The notes below the pieces were generated by a model that was not told the origin of the DNA, ran no database searches, and saw nothing but the letters and a program-made list of their open reading frames with translations. Shown piece after piece: positions 45,213 to 56,109 of a DNA stretch of 64,000 bases. How positions within the stretch are numbered: position 1 is the stretch's first letter; the number at the start of each line of letters is the position of its first letter. Source of the stretch: Imbricaverruca yamaguchii (taxonomy: Eukaryota; Arthropoda; Thecostraca; Neoverrucidae); the NCBI GenBank assembly GCA_034440575.1, contig JAOTOL010001656.1, positions 2,544,501 to 2,608,500 on the forward strand, written 5' to 3'. Made by a program: the position numbers and the translations under genes.

Positions 45213-45338
45213 TGTGTTCTACACCTGGCTGCGAGGGGACGTCTGTAACGTATCTGAAGCTAGAGGTGATCAAAGCGTAAAACCCTCCTGTTGTGTTCAT
45301 ATCAGTAGTACTGATATCGTGCGTGATGCATCGCAGCG
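45194..45338. repeat. Inverted copy of the segment at 47116-47265
   Basis: From CCGGCGGCTGCCCACCATGT through TAACGTATCTGAAGCTAGAG to AGTACTGATA, this stretch is the reverse complement of 47116-47265 with about 10-15% differences. The right copy retains one end of the 69-bp unit, so the array edge was copied and inverted. Confidence 0.88.
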
Positions 45339-45975
45339 TAGCTAATCCGGACCCTCCGCTTACTTTGATACTCTGGTCGATTAAGATTAAGCTCAGAAAG
45401 GCCATAAGTCAGCATCAGTAAGTCCCAAAACCGGTCCGTATCAATTCATCATGCAGCCGTGCTCCCAAATCGAATAATCTGGCAATACTGCGGAGCTTAG
45501 ATGTGATCACACAAAGAGAATCCGCAACGTAAATACAAGGCATCTCTGGATGTAGTGCCGGTGGATCCTTGCAACACGAATATCCGTGGTATTGTATTAG
45601 GGACGGAGTATATTCTCGTCCACAAAACCTTTATTCAGTACTATCTGAGGTCGTAAAAGAGTCTAGCGTGCTCGTGTAATAGCACCTAAGGAATTTCTGC
45701 AGGAATATGTGGTTGTTTGTGCCCACTGCTTTATTTTCATCGAAAGGAGCTACGAAGCTGCCTGCAAACAATAAAACAATTGGCTTACTATGAACGCTTG
45801 CCAACACCGTGTCTACTTCCAGAATAAGCTGTGAAGTGGCGATCCTAGTGTCAGTATGTTTCGCCCATATCTCTGGGAAGCAATTTGCCAACAACTTGCC
45901 ACACCTTGACTGTAGCTCAGGCATATGGATCATTCTAAATGTGATGGCTAAGCCCACTTTGAGCTCGTGGCCCTA
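45339..45975. other. Intron, unassigned
   Basis: It contains a 108-codon minus-strand frame at 45631-45957 with no recognised domain and no splice context. No repeat was identified. Confidence 0.4.
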
Positions 45976-46110
45976 TCCAGTGGCGTAGCCAAGAGTTGGT
46001 CCAGGGGACGAACAGCGGAAGAGGGCCTCCTACTTACTTAGGGCCTCTCCCACTCTTCCGAAACTACTTTGATTTTGTGAAGTTTGTTTTCAAAGGATCC
46101 CTTTAGAGAG

Positions 46111-46111
<1 letters not shown>

Positions 46112-46152
<41 letters not shown>
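46112..46152. repeat. (TA)n microsatellite
   Basis: About 20 TA dinucleotides grading into TATGTATG repeats. Confidence 0.95.
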
Positions 46153-46155
<3 letters not shown>

Positions 46156-46159
46156 GCAT

Positions 46160-47090
46160 GTATGTATGGATGTATATTGGCCTTCATGACTCTGTCTTTC
46201 AGGGAACCTTCTCAGTTCTCGGCAGCATGTATGTTTCTCAAGGACATCTTAAATCTGAGGCTGGATCTCGGAATTCCTCCCGGGCATCGTCAGTTCTTAG
46301 GGACTCCCGTAGCTTTCGGAGGACCACAATCCCTCAGGTGATCATGCCAAAGCTCAGATAAATCTCAGTCCAGTCATCTTTGGCTCTCAGGAGCGGCTCT
46401 ATACCTCTGTCCTGATCCCTCTCCAACTTCTATGGATACATTCCCAGTCCTCAACAAACCTGTCTGGGTCTCAGGGGCACTCTGAAGCTCCGAACATGCC
46501 TCACAATTTATAGCGAACATCGCCAACTCTCGAAATTCTCCTTAGCTCTTATGTGGCTCTATTTAACCATCAAAGTTTCTCTTAAGCCCTCCTAGACCAG
46601 TCCGCTCTAGATATCAGGGGTTTGTCGCAGTCCTCGGCTGCCTTTCGGGCTATCAAGGACATTCTGGCTCTGAAACTGGCCATTCGCATTCCACACAACC
46701 GTCGGTAGCCCTTAGGCACTCAATATATTGCAGGAGGCCCTGCTCTATTCATCGGGAACCCTTCCACGTATCTTGGGCATCCCAGCCAAGTCCTCTCTAG
46801 CACTTAGTTAACCAATTACAATCGTCAGAGGCCCCTCCAGGTGTTCGGGCCTCCACAGTCCTTGACAATCTTTCCAGCTTCAAGAGCTTACTAGCTCTAG
46901 ATCTGGGGCATGCCTTCACTATTTCTCACATCCACAGTTCACTTCAGGGACTTCCCTTAGCTCTCAAGGGACTTTGTTAGCCACCAGAGGTCCTCTCAAG
47001 CTGATTGGAACAATTTTTAGTTAACAGGTTTTTGGTTTCAAGCACAATCCGTGTCCCGCTCTACGCCAGGGGAAATCAGTTCAGTCTTCT
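46160..47090. repeat. Degenerate CTCAGGG-type interspersed tandem sequence
   Basis: Pyrimidine-rich DNA with recurring but diverged pieces such as GTTCTCGG, CTCTCAAGGGAC and AGCTCTNAGGGG at irregular 25-60-bp spacing. It appears to be a very old tandem array. No frame is meaningful. Confidence 0.45.
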
Positions 47091-47407
47091 TTGAACCTTC
47101 GAGACCCTCTTCGTCCATCAAGGTTCACGGTATCAGTACTTCCAATATGAACATAGCAGGAAGGCTTTACGCTTTGGTCGCCTCTAGCTTCAGATACGTT
47201 ACAGACTCCCCCTCGCAGCCAGGTGTGGAACACATGGTGGGCAGCCGCCGGCCGGGAGGGGACCAGTTTTCCTTTGCTCCGTGCATTGTGCCTTTCCTGG
47301 TCTGGCCATGGGTTCCTTGCATGTGCATGTAATAATTCCTGCATGCATGCGCATGCATTTCTTGCATGTGCGTCTGCCTTCCCTTTGGCCCATGCATTCT
47401 TATTCAT

Positions 47408-48434
47408 AAAGACATAAAGACATAAAGACATAAAAGATTAGTGCAACTCTGAGCCACAAGGGCCCTTCTTGGTTGCACTCTGTACACTGAACCAGTTGCC
47501 CACCAAATCTGCCAATCAGCCCTCCCTGTAATACTGAAAAGCAAGCCCTCTATTCTTATAATGATTGTCTATGCTGTTTTTAAAGATGTTCAATGTGCTG
47601 CTACTGACGATGTTTTCTGGCAACTGATTTCCAGTGTTCCACTACCCTGTTGGTGAAGAAAGTTTGCCTTAACCTTGTTCTGCTGTGGTTAATTTTAATT
47701 TTGAATTTAGGACCTCTAATTGCATCATTTCTGTTAAATTCAAACATTTCCCCAAGGTATCCCCTCTCCAGACCATTGACAAATTTAAAGACCTCGATGA
47801 GATCTCCTCTCAGCCTTCTATATCTAAGTGAAAACATATTCAATTTCTTCAATCTTTCCTCATATGCCAGGTTGCTTATGCCATTAACCATTTTTGTAGC
47901 CCTCTTTTGTACTCACTCTAAAAGCCAACAATCTTTTTCATAGCTAGGAGACCAAGCTTGGATGCAGTATTCCAAATGTGGCCTGACGTATGCACAGTAA
48001 AGCTTCCTGATCACTTCCTCACTTCTGTATGATACATTCCTATTTATTGCCCCGATCATTCTCAGTGCCTTCTTCCTGGCTTCCTTGGTCTGTTCTGATG
48101 CCCCCAATTTTGTGTTTAGAATAACACCTAAATCCTTCTCCTGTTGAGTCACTGATAGCACTTGGCCACCCATCAAGTATGGAGCCTTCATATGCTGCTT
48201 ACCTACATGCATGATTTTGCACTTATCAAAGTTAAATTTCATTTGCCATTCTTCGGACCACTTCACAAGTTCGTCTAAGTCTTTTTGCAGCGAGATATGC
48301 TCATCCTGACCTGTTATTGCCCTAAAGACCTTCAAATCATCTGCAAATTTCAAAACTTTACTGCTTAGGCCACTTTCAATGTTATTTACAAATATAATGA
48401 ACAGTAATGGCCCTAGTACTGACCCCTGGGGGAC
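47408..48434 (-). mobile_element. Young 5'-truncated CR1-like non-LTR retrotransposon
   Basis: The minus strand opens at 48434 with VPQGSVLGPLLFIIFVNNIE, then LKFADDLKVF, WQMKFNFDKCKIMH, EKDLGVILNTKL, RPHLEYCIQAWSP, and (after one in-frame TGA near 47913) VQKRATKMVNGI, RLKKLNMFSLRYRRLRGDLI and RVVEHW. A one-base frameshift near 47640 separates the last part NQLPENIVSSSTLN. It ends in an 8-bp microsatellite tail (TTATGTCT)n at 47408-47436. TCAT occurs at both borders (47404-47407, 48435-48438) and once in the empty homologous site, so it is a target duplication. The truncation lies in the RT active-site region. The 8-bp tail and this RT C-terminus are CR1/L2-group traits. Confidence 0.92.
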
Positions 48435-48529
48435 TCATGTTGTTGTTGTTGCTGTTTTGCAGTTTCACGACACACTAGGCAGCTGATGTCACATATCGTC
48501 CCCTGCCTCTGGCCCTGTTAGTAGCAGCG

Positions 48530-48602
48530 GACACCACGGGGAATCGAACCCCGTACCGGTGGCTTCCCAGACGCCCAGTTTAGCCACTGAGCCGCCGACT
48601 TT
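48530..48602 (-). mobile_element. tRNA-like SINE head in the left arm
   Basis: On the minus strand it reads GTCGGCGGCTCAGTGGCTAA, then ACTGGGCGTCTGGGAAGCC, then GGGGTTCGATTCCCCGTGG, with clear A-box-like and B-box (GGTTCGATTCC) sequences. The 3' flank continues to an (AAC)n tail at 48439-48454 (TGTTGTTGTTG on plus). It is the inverted partner of 55068-55140. The stems do not give a full cloverleaf with matched acceptor ends, so no tRNA gene is called. Confidence 0.75.
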
Positions 48603-49899
48603 CTGCGTCCTCTATTGCCTGTCCTTTAGTCCATGTGTTGTTCGTCGCCCGTCTGTTGGTCTGTGCACATTCTTGGTACCCGTCAGCACATCGGCTGTGT
48701 ACTGGCTAGGCTGCTGCAGAACGGTCCGCCAGATAGCTGTAATTAGGCGTGCTAATGCACGCCGGTCTAACGGTACATCCCGTCTGCATCCCTCCCCTGC
48801 ACACGACACCAATCTTGGTGCCGTGCGCCACAGCTATGTCGGACGACGAGACCCGACCTGCCGCGCCGCCGTGGCCTCATGACCTTGACATTGATTGGCG
48901 CCCACACTTCCTGTCGCGGAGGGGCGGGAGCCGGCCACAGAAGGGGCGGGGCCTGCAGCAGAAGTGTCTGCTGGTGGCTGTTGGTCGCTTCCGTGACAAT
49001 GATTGGATTTATGAATTAGAGACCTGGATGTGAAGATGGCAAATTCTAGTTATCCAATTTGGAGAGAATATTTGTATTTCGCTTTGTGACATCAGAAATT
49101 CCCTACCGATCATTTCAGGGAGTTATAGCCTCTCGATTACCTATCAGTTGTTGAACATGAGGACGACGTTCTGGGGGACAGAATCCCATGGACGGTTTTT
49201 TTGCAAATGCTGTCCGTGATCGCCTCTGAAGTCTGACCGTGATTTATTATATACAAGTTCTACCACCCACTTCCACAGCACAGGATCGGCAGCGTTGAAA
49301 AGCCAGTTGAGGGCATTGTTGGTGCCTCTCCCGCAAAGCTCAGGTGGTGGTTAGGCGATATTAGTGGATTGTCGCGATTGGTGGCTGTGAGTTGCAAACG
49401 GTGTGTAGAAGCAAGAAATACAGTGCATATCTGAAGCAGACCACATTTGGTAGTTATGGGTACTTGGGAATTGAAGAGTGGACCGATCAAAGAAAGAACA
49501 CCGGTGTAGGGAGTGGTAGCTGCCATCAGTCCCCAGCGAGCTAATCTTCGCACATACAGAGTGACGTATCCAAGATTGATTTACGTCATGCACTAGCTGT
49601 GGGTAAGCCTCATGCTCACCAGCAGATTATGCGCCCGTATACAGCGCTGGCTGTGAGTAAGACTCAATGTACAGTGTTAGCACTGTTCTTGGATCTAGTT
49701 AAGGCCGTGACAGTGCACAACGAGTGAAACAAAATGGCAAGCTTGATTCTGAATCTAAGCGCACGGATTTAATAGAAATGGACATTAATCTAGTTTGGTG
49801 GAGATGCTTTGGATAACAAAGCTGCTGAAGATTTCAGATAAGCATTTAAGTACGGGTATATTGATCGTTGGCATTGAGCTAGGTTCTGTTTTTCGTTCC

Positions 49900-50990
49900 T
49901 TCTGCTTCTAGGGGCCCATCACAGTCTTCAATAGCCCCGACTAACTCTCATCTCGGGGAAATGTCAACTCTGTGACGGCATTCATTAGCCCTCGTCGCTC
50001 TTCGGGGCCTTGCTCATCATTCAATGACCCCTTCAAACCCCAAAAACATTTGAGCCATCTCGGGCCCTGAGCGCCCTGTTTGCTCCTCGGGTGTTAGGGG
50101 TGGGTCTCTCCGGAGGGTGGTTTCCTCTTTACGTCTTGGATACGCCACTGCTTTCCAACAGTCCGGAACCTATCCGTGTGGTTAGAGGACCTTTACATAG
50201 CACCGGTAACCCTCCGCTTTGGCCCGGACCTCTCTGTAGCTCCGGCGCCTCTTCATCAGCGTGAGACCCGCTGTCAGCTCTGGGCTTCCCTCCATAAGTA
50301 TGAGGCACAGCCGATCCAGTGGCCCTGCTCCTCCGGACCGGTCCCCTCCGTCGGCTTAGGGCCTTCGTTTGCGGCTCAGGACACCCTCCGTAAGGTCAGA
50401 GGCCCCCTTTCAAAAGACCGGGCCTTCTCTATCATGCAAGGGGCCCCTGTGCAACTTCGGCCCCCTCCGTCGTCCTAGGGGTCCTTCATTCCGGTTCTGG
50501 GTCCCCACCGACAGCTCAAGGTCCTCTAGCGACTGGAGTCCCCTTAGTCGGCTCAGGAGTCCTCCTTAGCAATCCAGGGCCTCCTCTGTCAGTCCGAAGG
50601 CCCTTTTCAACAGCCGTATAAGGCCACACGTCCTTGTACGGCTTGAGCCCCATCCGTCGGCCCATGGGCCCTTTATGATTGCTTGAATTCTTCTCCAGGA
50701 ACTAGAACTCTCTCCCGTCATCATAGGGCTCCATTTTGACGACCCAGGGCCTTTTCTGACAGGCCAGAGGCTTCTTTTCAAACATTTGGGGCCCTCTCCA
50801 TCAGGCCAGGGCCCTTTCTTCGGCTTAGGCCCCGCCGTCAGCTCAGGGGCCCTTCACATTGTCTCGGAGCCCACTCCGTCAGCCCGTGGGCACTTCGAAC
50901 GATTCGGGGCCCCATCGGTCTAGAAGTCCTTTACGCTGCCCCAGCCCAGGGCCTTCAACATCTTCCTGAGGGCACTTTTTTAAATTCCCC
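49900..50990. repeat. Degenerate GGCTCAGGG..CCCTTC-type tandem sequence
   Basis: Recurring GGCCCNTCCGTC, GGGCCCTTC and CAGCTCAGGG pieces every 25-40 bp, strongly diverged. It resembles 46160-47090 in style but is more GC-rich. Frames across it have no domain. Confidence 0.55.
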
Positions 50991-51990
50991 TACCCATTAA
51001 TAGGTAGGCAGGAGTCCATACTCGTGCGACCTAATTGTGCCCTTCCATACTCGTGCGACCTAATTACGTTAAATTCCAAGGATGAGAGGTAGGTTGTGGT
51101 AAGCAAATCAAGGCAGGTCACACCACTCCCCGCTCCGGTTTCTTGCTGGACAGATCCCGCCACCAGATATTAGCAAAAGATGTTCCTGAAGCTCTCTCAG
51201 ACAATTAGCAATGCTAGTAACATCTTCGAGGGCTCCAGGAAAATAATTGATATAGGTGTTAATGGGGAAATAATACAAAATCATAATCTTGCACATGCAT
51301 TTCCTAAACTACTACTACACTAAGGAGAAAGGACGAACCAAGTATGAAGAAGAAGAAAGAAAAGAAAACATGATTTTTAAACGAAAATGTCCGAATGATT
51401 ACCAGATCACCATGCATAGCACATTACCATTACCAACATTTATCGAAAAAGTTCATATTTTCTATTAATGTATTGTCTGATGTGCTTCTTCAAGATGATT
51501 TTACTCGTAGGTACATCGTCAATCCTGTGGAAGTGAGAGCAGATTATTTTATTCCAGGGTTTTGGTGCAATAAAGGGTAATGAAAACATTCTATAATTGA
51601 TATCAGAAAAGGGTATTTGAAAGTGTTTTCAAACTCTGAGACCACCTTGTTCATAAAGTTGAAACATATTAGAAAGAGGTGCTGGTAATGAACACCCACT
51701 CTGTCGACAGAGCAGCTGTGAAATGACTAGACTAGTTGCCAGATCAGATTCAATGGTTCCTAGATCACTGTTCTACTCAGAAAGGATTTTTTTGCGGAAC
51801 TTCGGTATGCCGTGTACGGAATTTGTCGAATGGCCATGCGCTTGCATCCAAACCACTGTCCATTTACCGACATATTGGTGGCCGCCGTGGAAAGCGACTG
51901 TCGCAGTTGTGTCAGCCTCCCATTAGTCAGCGCTGGCGTTCACTTGCTACGGGGTCGACTGGTATTCAGAGTCTGCCACGACTCAATACG
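50991..51990. other. Intron, with one small duplication
   Basis: TCCATACTCGTGCGACCTAA occurs twice, near 51016 and 51046. The remainder is AT-rich without recognised content. Confidence 0.5.
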
Positions 51991-51994
51991 TGCA

Positions 51995-52535
51995 ACACAC
52001 AGTGTCATCTGGCGAGCGGCTGCCGAACAGCCTGCAACACCTGCAACACTTGCAAATATTCAACGACCTATAAACACCTAAAACATCCGCAGGTATTTGA
52101 GGACCACTTCGAGACTCTATGCATATATGAACACTTGAAGACCTGCATGAAAGCATATGAAAGCAAAACCTGCAATATCTATGATTCCTCCCGGGAACAC
52201 CTGCAATTGGTTGGCTATTGCAACCAAATGCATTGGTCTTGCGACACATCGACCGATGAGTCATGCACAGCGTCGCCAGTCTCTCACGCCGATTGGTTGC
52301 GGGCGAAGAGTGGCGACAGGCGAGACTCAAACCCACAACCTTTCGATTGTGAGACGAGCAACTTACCCCTAGACTACTCGTCCCCTACACCTGCAATTGT
52401 TGCAACACACTCAACACTTGTAATTCCTCGAGGACCTATGCAGACCTGCAACACCTGCAATTCCTCGAAAGCACACAAACTCCTGCAACACCTGCAATTG
52501 TTCAGGGCTCATACAGAGATGTGCACGATGCAAAC
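51995..52535. repeat. Degenerate CCTGCAACACCTGCAA(TT) repeat, split by a SINE
   Basis: CCTGCAACACCTGCAA motifs recur from about 52030 to 52210 and again from 52387 to 52505. A SINE copy interrupts them. Confidence 0.75.
52210..52386 (-). mobile_element. tRNA-derived SINE, copy 2, flanked by 13-bp direct repeats
   Basis: The minus strand starts GGGGACGAGTAGTCTAGGGG, then AAGTTGCTCGTCTCACAATC, then GGTTGTGGGTTTGAGTCTCG, and ends at GCATTTGGTTGCAATAGCCA. ACACCTGCAATTG flanks it at 52197-52209 and 52387-52399. The host repeat also contains this motif, so the direct repeats may be host units rather than a true target duplication. The body matches 26370-26542. Confidence 0.8.
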
Positions 52536-52539
52536 AAAG

Positions 52540-53990
52540 CGACATACCGTCGAATTATGACGAGTGCCTGCATCTCCTCGTACCGGCCCCGTCACCGGGA
52601 AGATGGGGAGGGGATCGGCTGTGTCGAGGCCGCCAATGGTCATGCATTGAACACTGGATACCGAAGGAGTGAACACTGGCGACACTAGATGCCCCTGCCG
52701 TCTGGTACGACACACCCACGTCCTCAGAACCCAACCAGGGTCATTAACCCGCGCCGTCTTTCCGGTCAAATCCTCACACCCCGTCTCGGGGGGGGGGCGG
52801 TTGAAAACCCCCCTCTAAAATCCAAACTAAGCATCGCACGAAAACGAAAGAGGTGTCATCGGAAAGCGCTCGACGAGTAGGACCTGGTCCACCCCACAAA
52901 ACAATTCCCCAAAAGTGACCTCACCAGGGGGCTAGATTTTCACGACTTTTCATGACATACATCATAGTTTTTACTCTGGGGAGTTCATTTTAGGGGATAT
53001 ATGAGAAAAAACAAAATTTATTTGGAATCAGAAAGGGACAGCGGAATCGCAAGTGCTATATTTTTTTTTCGCCCCAAAATATCTTCTTTTTTATTAAAAA
53101 AAACTTTTTTAGTTTTCATGTTTTCTTTAATTTTCATTTTCCAATGGGTAGAGCAGACCGAGAAACGTTGTTGGAAATCAACTTGCCCTAATAAAAAATG
53201 TTTACTTTAGCCAGAATCCTCTATTTGAACTGCAAGTTGGCAAATGCGCAACATTTATATGTAGTAAAAAAAACTTTAAAAAAAGAAAACTTCCACTCGT
53301 ACGTTTTGTTGTTTCCATAAAGATAAGCAAACGCTGAATGTTTCATTAAAATATATGTATCCGTTAAAGCGTGACGACTGGTTGAACTTTGTTGGAGGTG
53401 ACCTCACTTGATCTTGACTAACTCGTTGACCCTAGATGACCTGACCTAAACATTTTGAATCAGCATGTCAAATTGATGTGGGAAAAGGCATACCAAATTT
53501 GGGCGCGCTATCGCGCGCAGTTCGTCCGCTATCCGCGAAAAGCCGGAGGGGCGGCGGCTGAAGACCCTCGAGACGGGACGGGTAAATAGTCCCTCCGCGA
53601 CAATGGGACACGCTGATCGATGAATATTTGCCTGTGCGTTTAGTTGAACTCTGCTGCTGCAAGGTTGAAGGTTTGCCCGTGCATTTAATTGAACACCGAT
53701 GTTGCATGGCTGAAGGTTTGCCTATGTGTTTAGTTGAACGCCGCTGCTACATGGCTGCGTTGATAAAGATCATTGGATCATCATTGGCTATCGGCAGCAA
53801 ATTGGAAAACCTTAGATAGCAAGCCTCAAACCTCGGATCTTTCGATCGAACATTGGTGTTGCTATGGCATCACCCTATGCAAGTGCTAGAACCTCGATGT
53901 CAGGTTCCTCTCATAGATAATATTGCTCAGATTATTTTAAACATGCGAATACTTGAACAGTATTGCAGGCATAAGCCATGCATGCGTATA
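52540..53990. other. Intron, unassigned
   Basis: It holds poly-G at 52785-52794, an A/T-rich stretch at 53040-53300, and three loose copies of GTTTAGTTGAACNCCGCTGC-like units at 53636-53755 (about 55 bp apart). No exon was recognised. Confidence 0.5.
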
Positions 53991-53992
53991 TT

Positions 53993-55350
53993 AGAACCTG
54001 GCTCAATGTAACGATCAATATAATCGTACTTAAATGCTTATCTGAAACCTTCAGCAGCTTTGTTATCCTAAGCATCTCCACCAAACTAGTTTCATGTATA
54101 TTTATAGTAAGCCCGCGCGCCAGATTCAGAATCAAGTTTCCATTTTGTTTCGCTCGTGCACTGTCACGGCCTTAACTAGATCCAAGAACTCCTGACACTC
54201 TGTACATTGAATCTTGCCCACAGCCAACGCTGTATACGGGCGCATAATCTGCTGGTGGGCATGAGGCTTACCCACAGCTAGGGCCCCTAGCATAATTTAC
54301 GTCATACGGTATGACGTACATTAACGTGGGACACGTCACTGTGCATGTATGGAGATTAGCTCGCTGGGGACTGATGGCAGTTACCACTCCCTCCACCGGT
54401 GTTCTTTTTTTTATCGGTTCACTCTTCAATTCCCAAGTACCCATAACTACCAAATGTGGTCTGCTTCAGATATGCACTGTATTTCTTGCTTCTACACACC
54501 GTTTGCTGATGTTCAACAACTGATAGGTAATCGAGAGGCTATAACTCCCTGAAATGATCGATAGGGAATTTCTGATGTCACAAAGCGAAATACAAATATT
54601 ATCTCCAAATTGGATAACTCGAATTTGCCATCTTCACATCCAGGTCTCTTATGCATAAATCCAATCCTGGTCACGGAAGCGACCAACAGCCACCAGCAGA
54701 CACTTCTGCTGCAGGCCCCGCCCCTTATGTGGCCAGCTCCCGCCCCTCCGTGAGAGGAAGTGTGGGCGCCAATCAATGTCAAGGTCATGAGGCCACGGCG
54801 GCGCGGCAGGTCGGGTCTCGTCGTCCGACATAGCTGTGGCGCACGGCACCAAGATTGGTGTCGTGTGCAGGGGAGGGATGCAGACGGGATGTACCGTTAG
54901 ACCGGCGTGCATTAGCACGCCTAATTACAGCTATCTGGCGGACCGTTCTGCAGCAGCCTAGCCAGTACACAGCCGATGTGCTGACGGGTACCAAGAATGT
55001 GCACAGACCAACAGACGGGCGACGAACAACACATGGACTAAAGGACAGGCAATAGAGGACGCAGAACGTCGGCGGCTCAGTGGCTAAACTGGGCGTCTGG
55101 GAAGCCAGGGTACGGGGTTCGATTCCCCGTGGTGTCCGCTGCTACTAACAGGGCCAGAGGCAGGGGACGATATGTGACATCAGCTGCCTAGTATGTCGTG
55201 AAGCTGCAAAACAGCAACAACAACAACATGAATAAGAATGCATGGGCCAAAGGGAAGGCAGACGCACATGCAAGAAATACATGCGCATGGATGCAGGAAT
55301 TACATGCACATGCAAGGAACCCATGCGCCAAAGGTCAGGCCAGGAGAGGC
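53993..55350. repeat. Right arm of the inverted repeat
   Basis: It is the reverse complement of 47262-47407 + 48435-49887. It retains the uninterrupted (AAC)n-ATGAATAAGAATGC junction at 55205-55238 that in the left arm is split by the CR1-like element. A short palindromic CATACGGTATG lies at 54304. Loop size between arms is about 4.1 kb. Confidence 0.9.
55068..55140 (+). mobile_element. tRNA-like SINE head in the right arm
   Basis: GTCGGCGGCTCAGTGGCTAA, then CTGGGCGTCTGGGAAGCCAG, then GGGGTTCGATTCCCCGTGGT shows A- and B-box-like promoter sequence. A body of about 65 bp follows, and then AGCAACAACAACAAC as tail at 55210-55228. It is the partner of 48530-48602. Confidence 0.75.
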
Positions 55351-55490
55351 ACAATAGATGGACCAAAGGGAAGAGATATATGAACACATGCACCAAAGAT
55401 CAGGCCAGGAAAGGTACAATACACGGATCAAAGTGAATGCAAACAGAAGCGCATGAATCAAAGGACATGCCCGGAGAGGTACAATTGAAT
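55320..55490. repeat. About 66-bp diverged tandem repeat, 2-3 copies
   Basis: CAGGCCAGGAGAGGCACAAT, CAGGCCAGGAAAGGTACAAT and TGCCCGGAGAGGTACAAT occur near 55338, 55402 and 55467, separated by CATG..CCAAAG stretches. Confidence 0.75.
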
Positions 55491-55775
55491 TCAAGAAGTA
55501 GACAAATGGCAGATAGTTCCCGTATCAGTACATTCATAGCTTCGTCACTAAGTTATGAAGATCGAAAATAGTGAGAGATCACGCACCTATCACACCATCC
55601 GAAACGCTAAATGCAACGCGCTCGCGAGAAGGCCCAGAGATGCACCCCAACTCGGCCAACACAACACCAGTCACTTTAATTTGGACACCAGCTCAAACGA
55701 CTGAGTATGCCGGCCATCCTCTCGTATCTCGACAGCACCCAGACTGGTCGGTAGGACAGTCGCAGCTGGTCGTAC

Positions 55776-55907
55776 CGTGGCAGTCGGTCTCGGAGTAGCG
55801 TTTTGCCGGCTGCACCTCGGCCTCCTCGGTGACGAGCGATGTGAAGTCGGTGCGCTCCTCAGGGCCGCGGAACATGTTCTCCATCTCGTCCATCGCGTCA
55901 TTGTCAG
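55776..55907 (-). CDS. SLC4A (AE-like): AE exon 1 (first traceable): acidic N-terminal region
   Basis: Acceptor CCGGTATGCAG (55908-55918) and donor GTACGACC (55768-55775) bound 132 nt, phase 1 in and phase 1 out. The peptide DNDAMDEMENMFRGPEERTD continues FTSLVTEEAEVQPAKRYSET and DCH. It is acidic, as AE N-termini are, but has no close similarity I can confirm. The split Gly joins exon 2 in frame. It needs at least one earlier coding exon, not found in 55.9-64 kb. A 48-bp repeat with TTGCAG motifs adjoins the acceptor. Confidence 0.7.
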
Positions 55908-56100
55908 CTGCATACCGGTGGTATGACTGCAACAACACAACACGCTGCAACAACAACGTCTACCGGCGGTACGGCTGCAACTACACAACATGATGCAACA
56001 ACAACGCATGACGGTGCTACGACCGCAATAATACAACATGCTGGAAAAACAACGCATAGTGGTGCTACGGTTTGCAGCAGCACAACATACAACACGTGAG
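55908..56100. repeat. 48-bp diverged tandem repeat, about 3.8 copies, adjoining an acceptor
   Basis: Units read like CCGGTGGTATGACTGCAACA then ACACAACACGCTGCAACAAC and AACGTCTA. On the minus strand they are T/G-rich with repeated GTTGTTGCAG, an acceptor-like string. The innermost partial unit supplies the used TATGCAG acceptor of exon 1. Confidence 0.85.
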
Positions 56101-56109
56101 GGTAGCGCA

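Larger units (their letters stand above)
47262..49887. repeat. Left arm of about 1.3-kb inverted repeat (interrupted by a CR1-like insertion)
   Basis: 47262-47407 plus 48435-49887 is the reverse complement of about 53993-55350. Matching anchors include TAATTAGGCGTGCTAATGCA, CATAGCTGTGGCGCACGGCA and the tRNA-like block. The arm holds small indels relative to its partner and a 1,027-bp retroelement insertion. Confidence 0.9.
45978..50150. mobile_element. Candidate element bounded by short terminal inverted repeats (tentative)
   Basis: CAGTGGCGTAGCCAAG at 45978-45993 is matched in inverted orientation by CTTGGATACGCCACTG at 50135-50150 (15 of 16). CAGTGGCGTAGCC-type ends are frequent at the edges of dispersed animal repeats. 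Inside, about 46180-47090 and 49905-50130 share a degenerate CTCAGGG..CCTT/CTC-rich repeat style. No clear target duplication was found, and the same degenerate repeats continue to about 50960, so boundaries are doubtful. Confidence 0.35.

Noticed and set aside
43816..45405. Overlapping open frames of 509, 428 and 511 codons
   Set aside because: All are products of a 69-bp repeat whose length is a multiple of 3 and which lacks stops. They overlap on both strands and end in unique sequence without splice or family support.
45631..45957. 108-codon minus-strand frame as a gene
   Set aside because: No domain, no splice context and no codon-use signal strong enough to support it. Left as unassigned.
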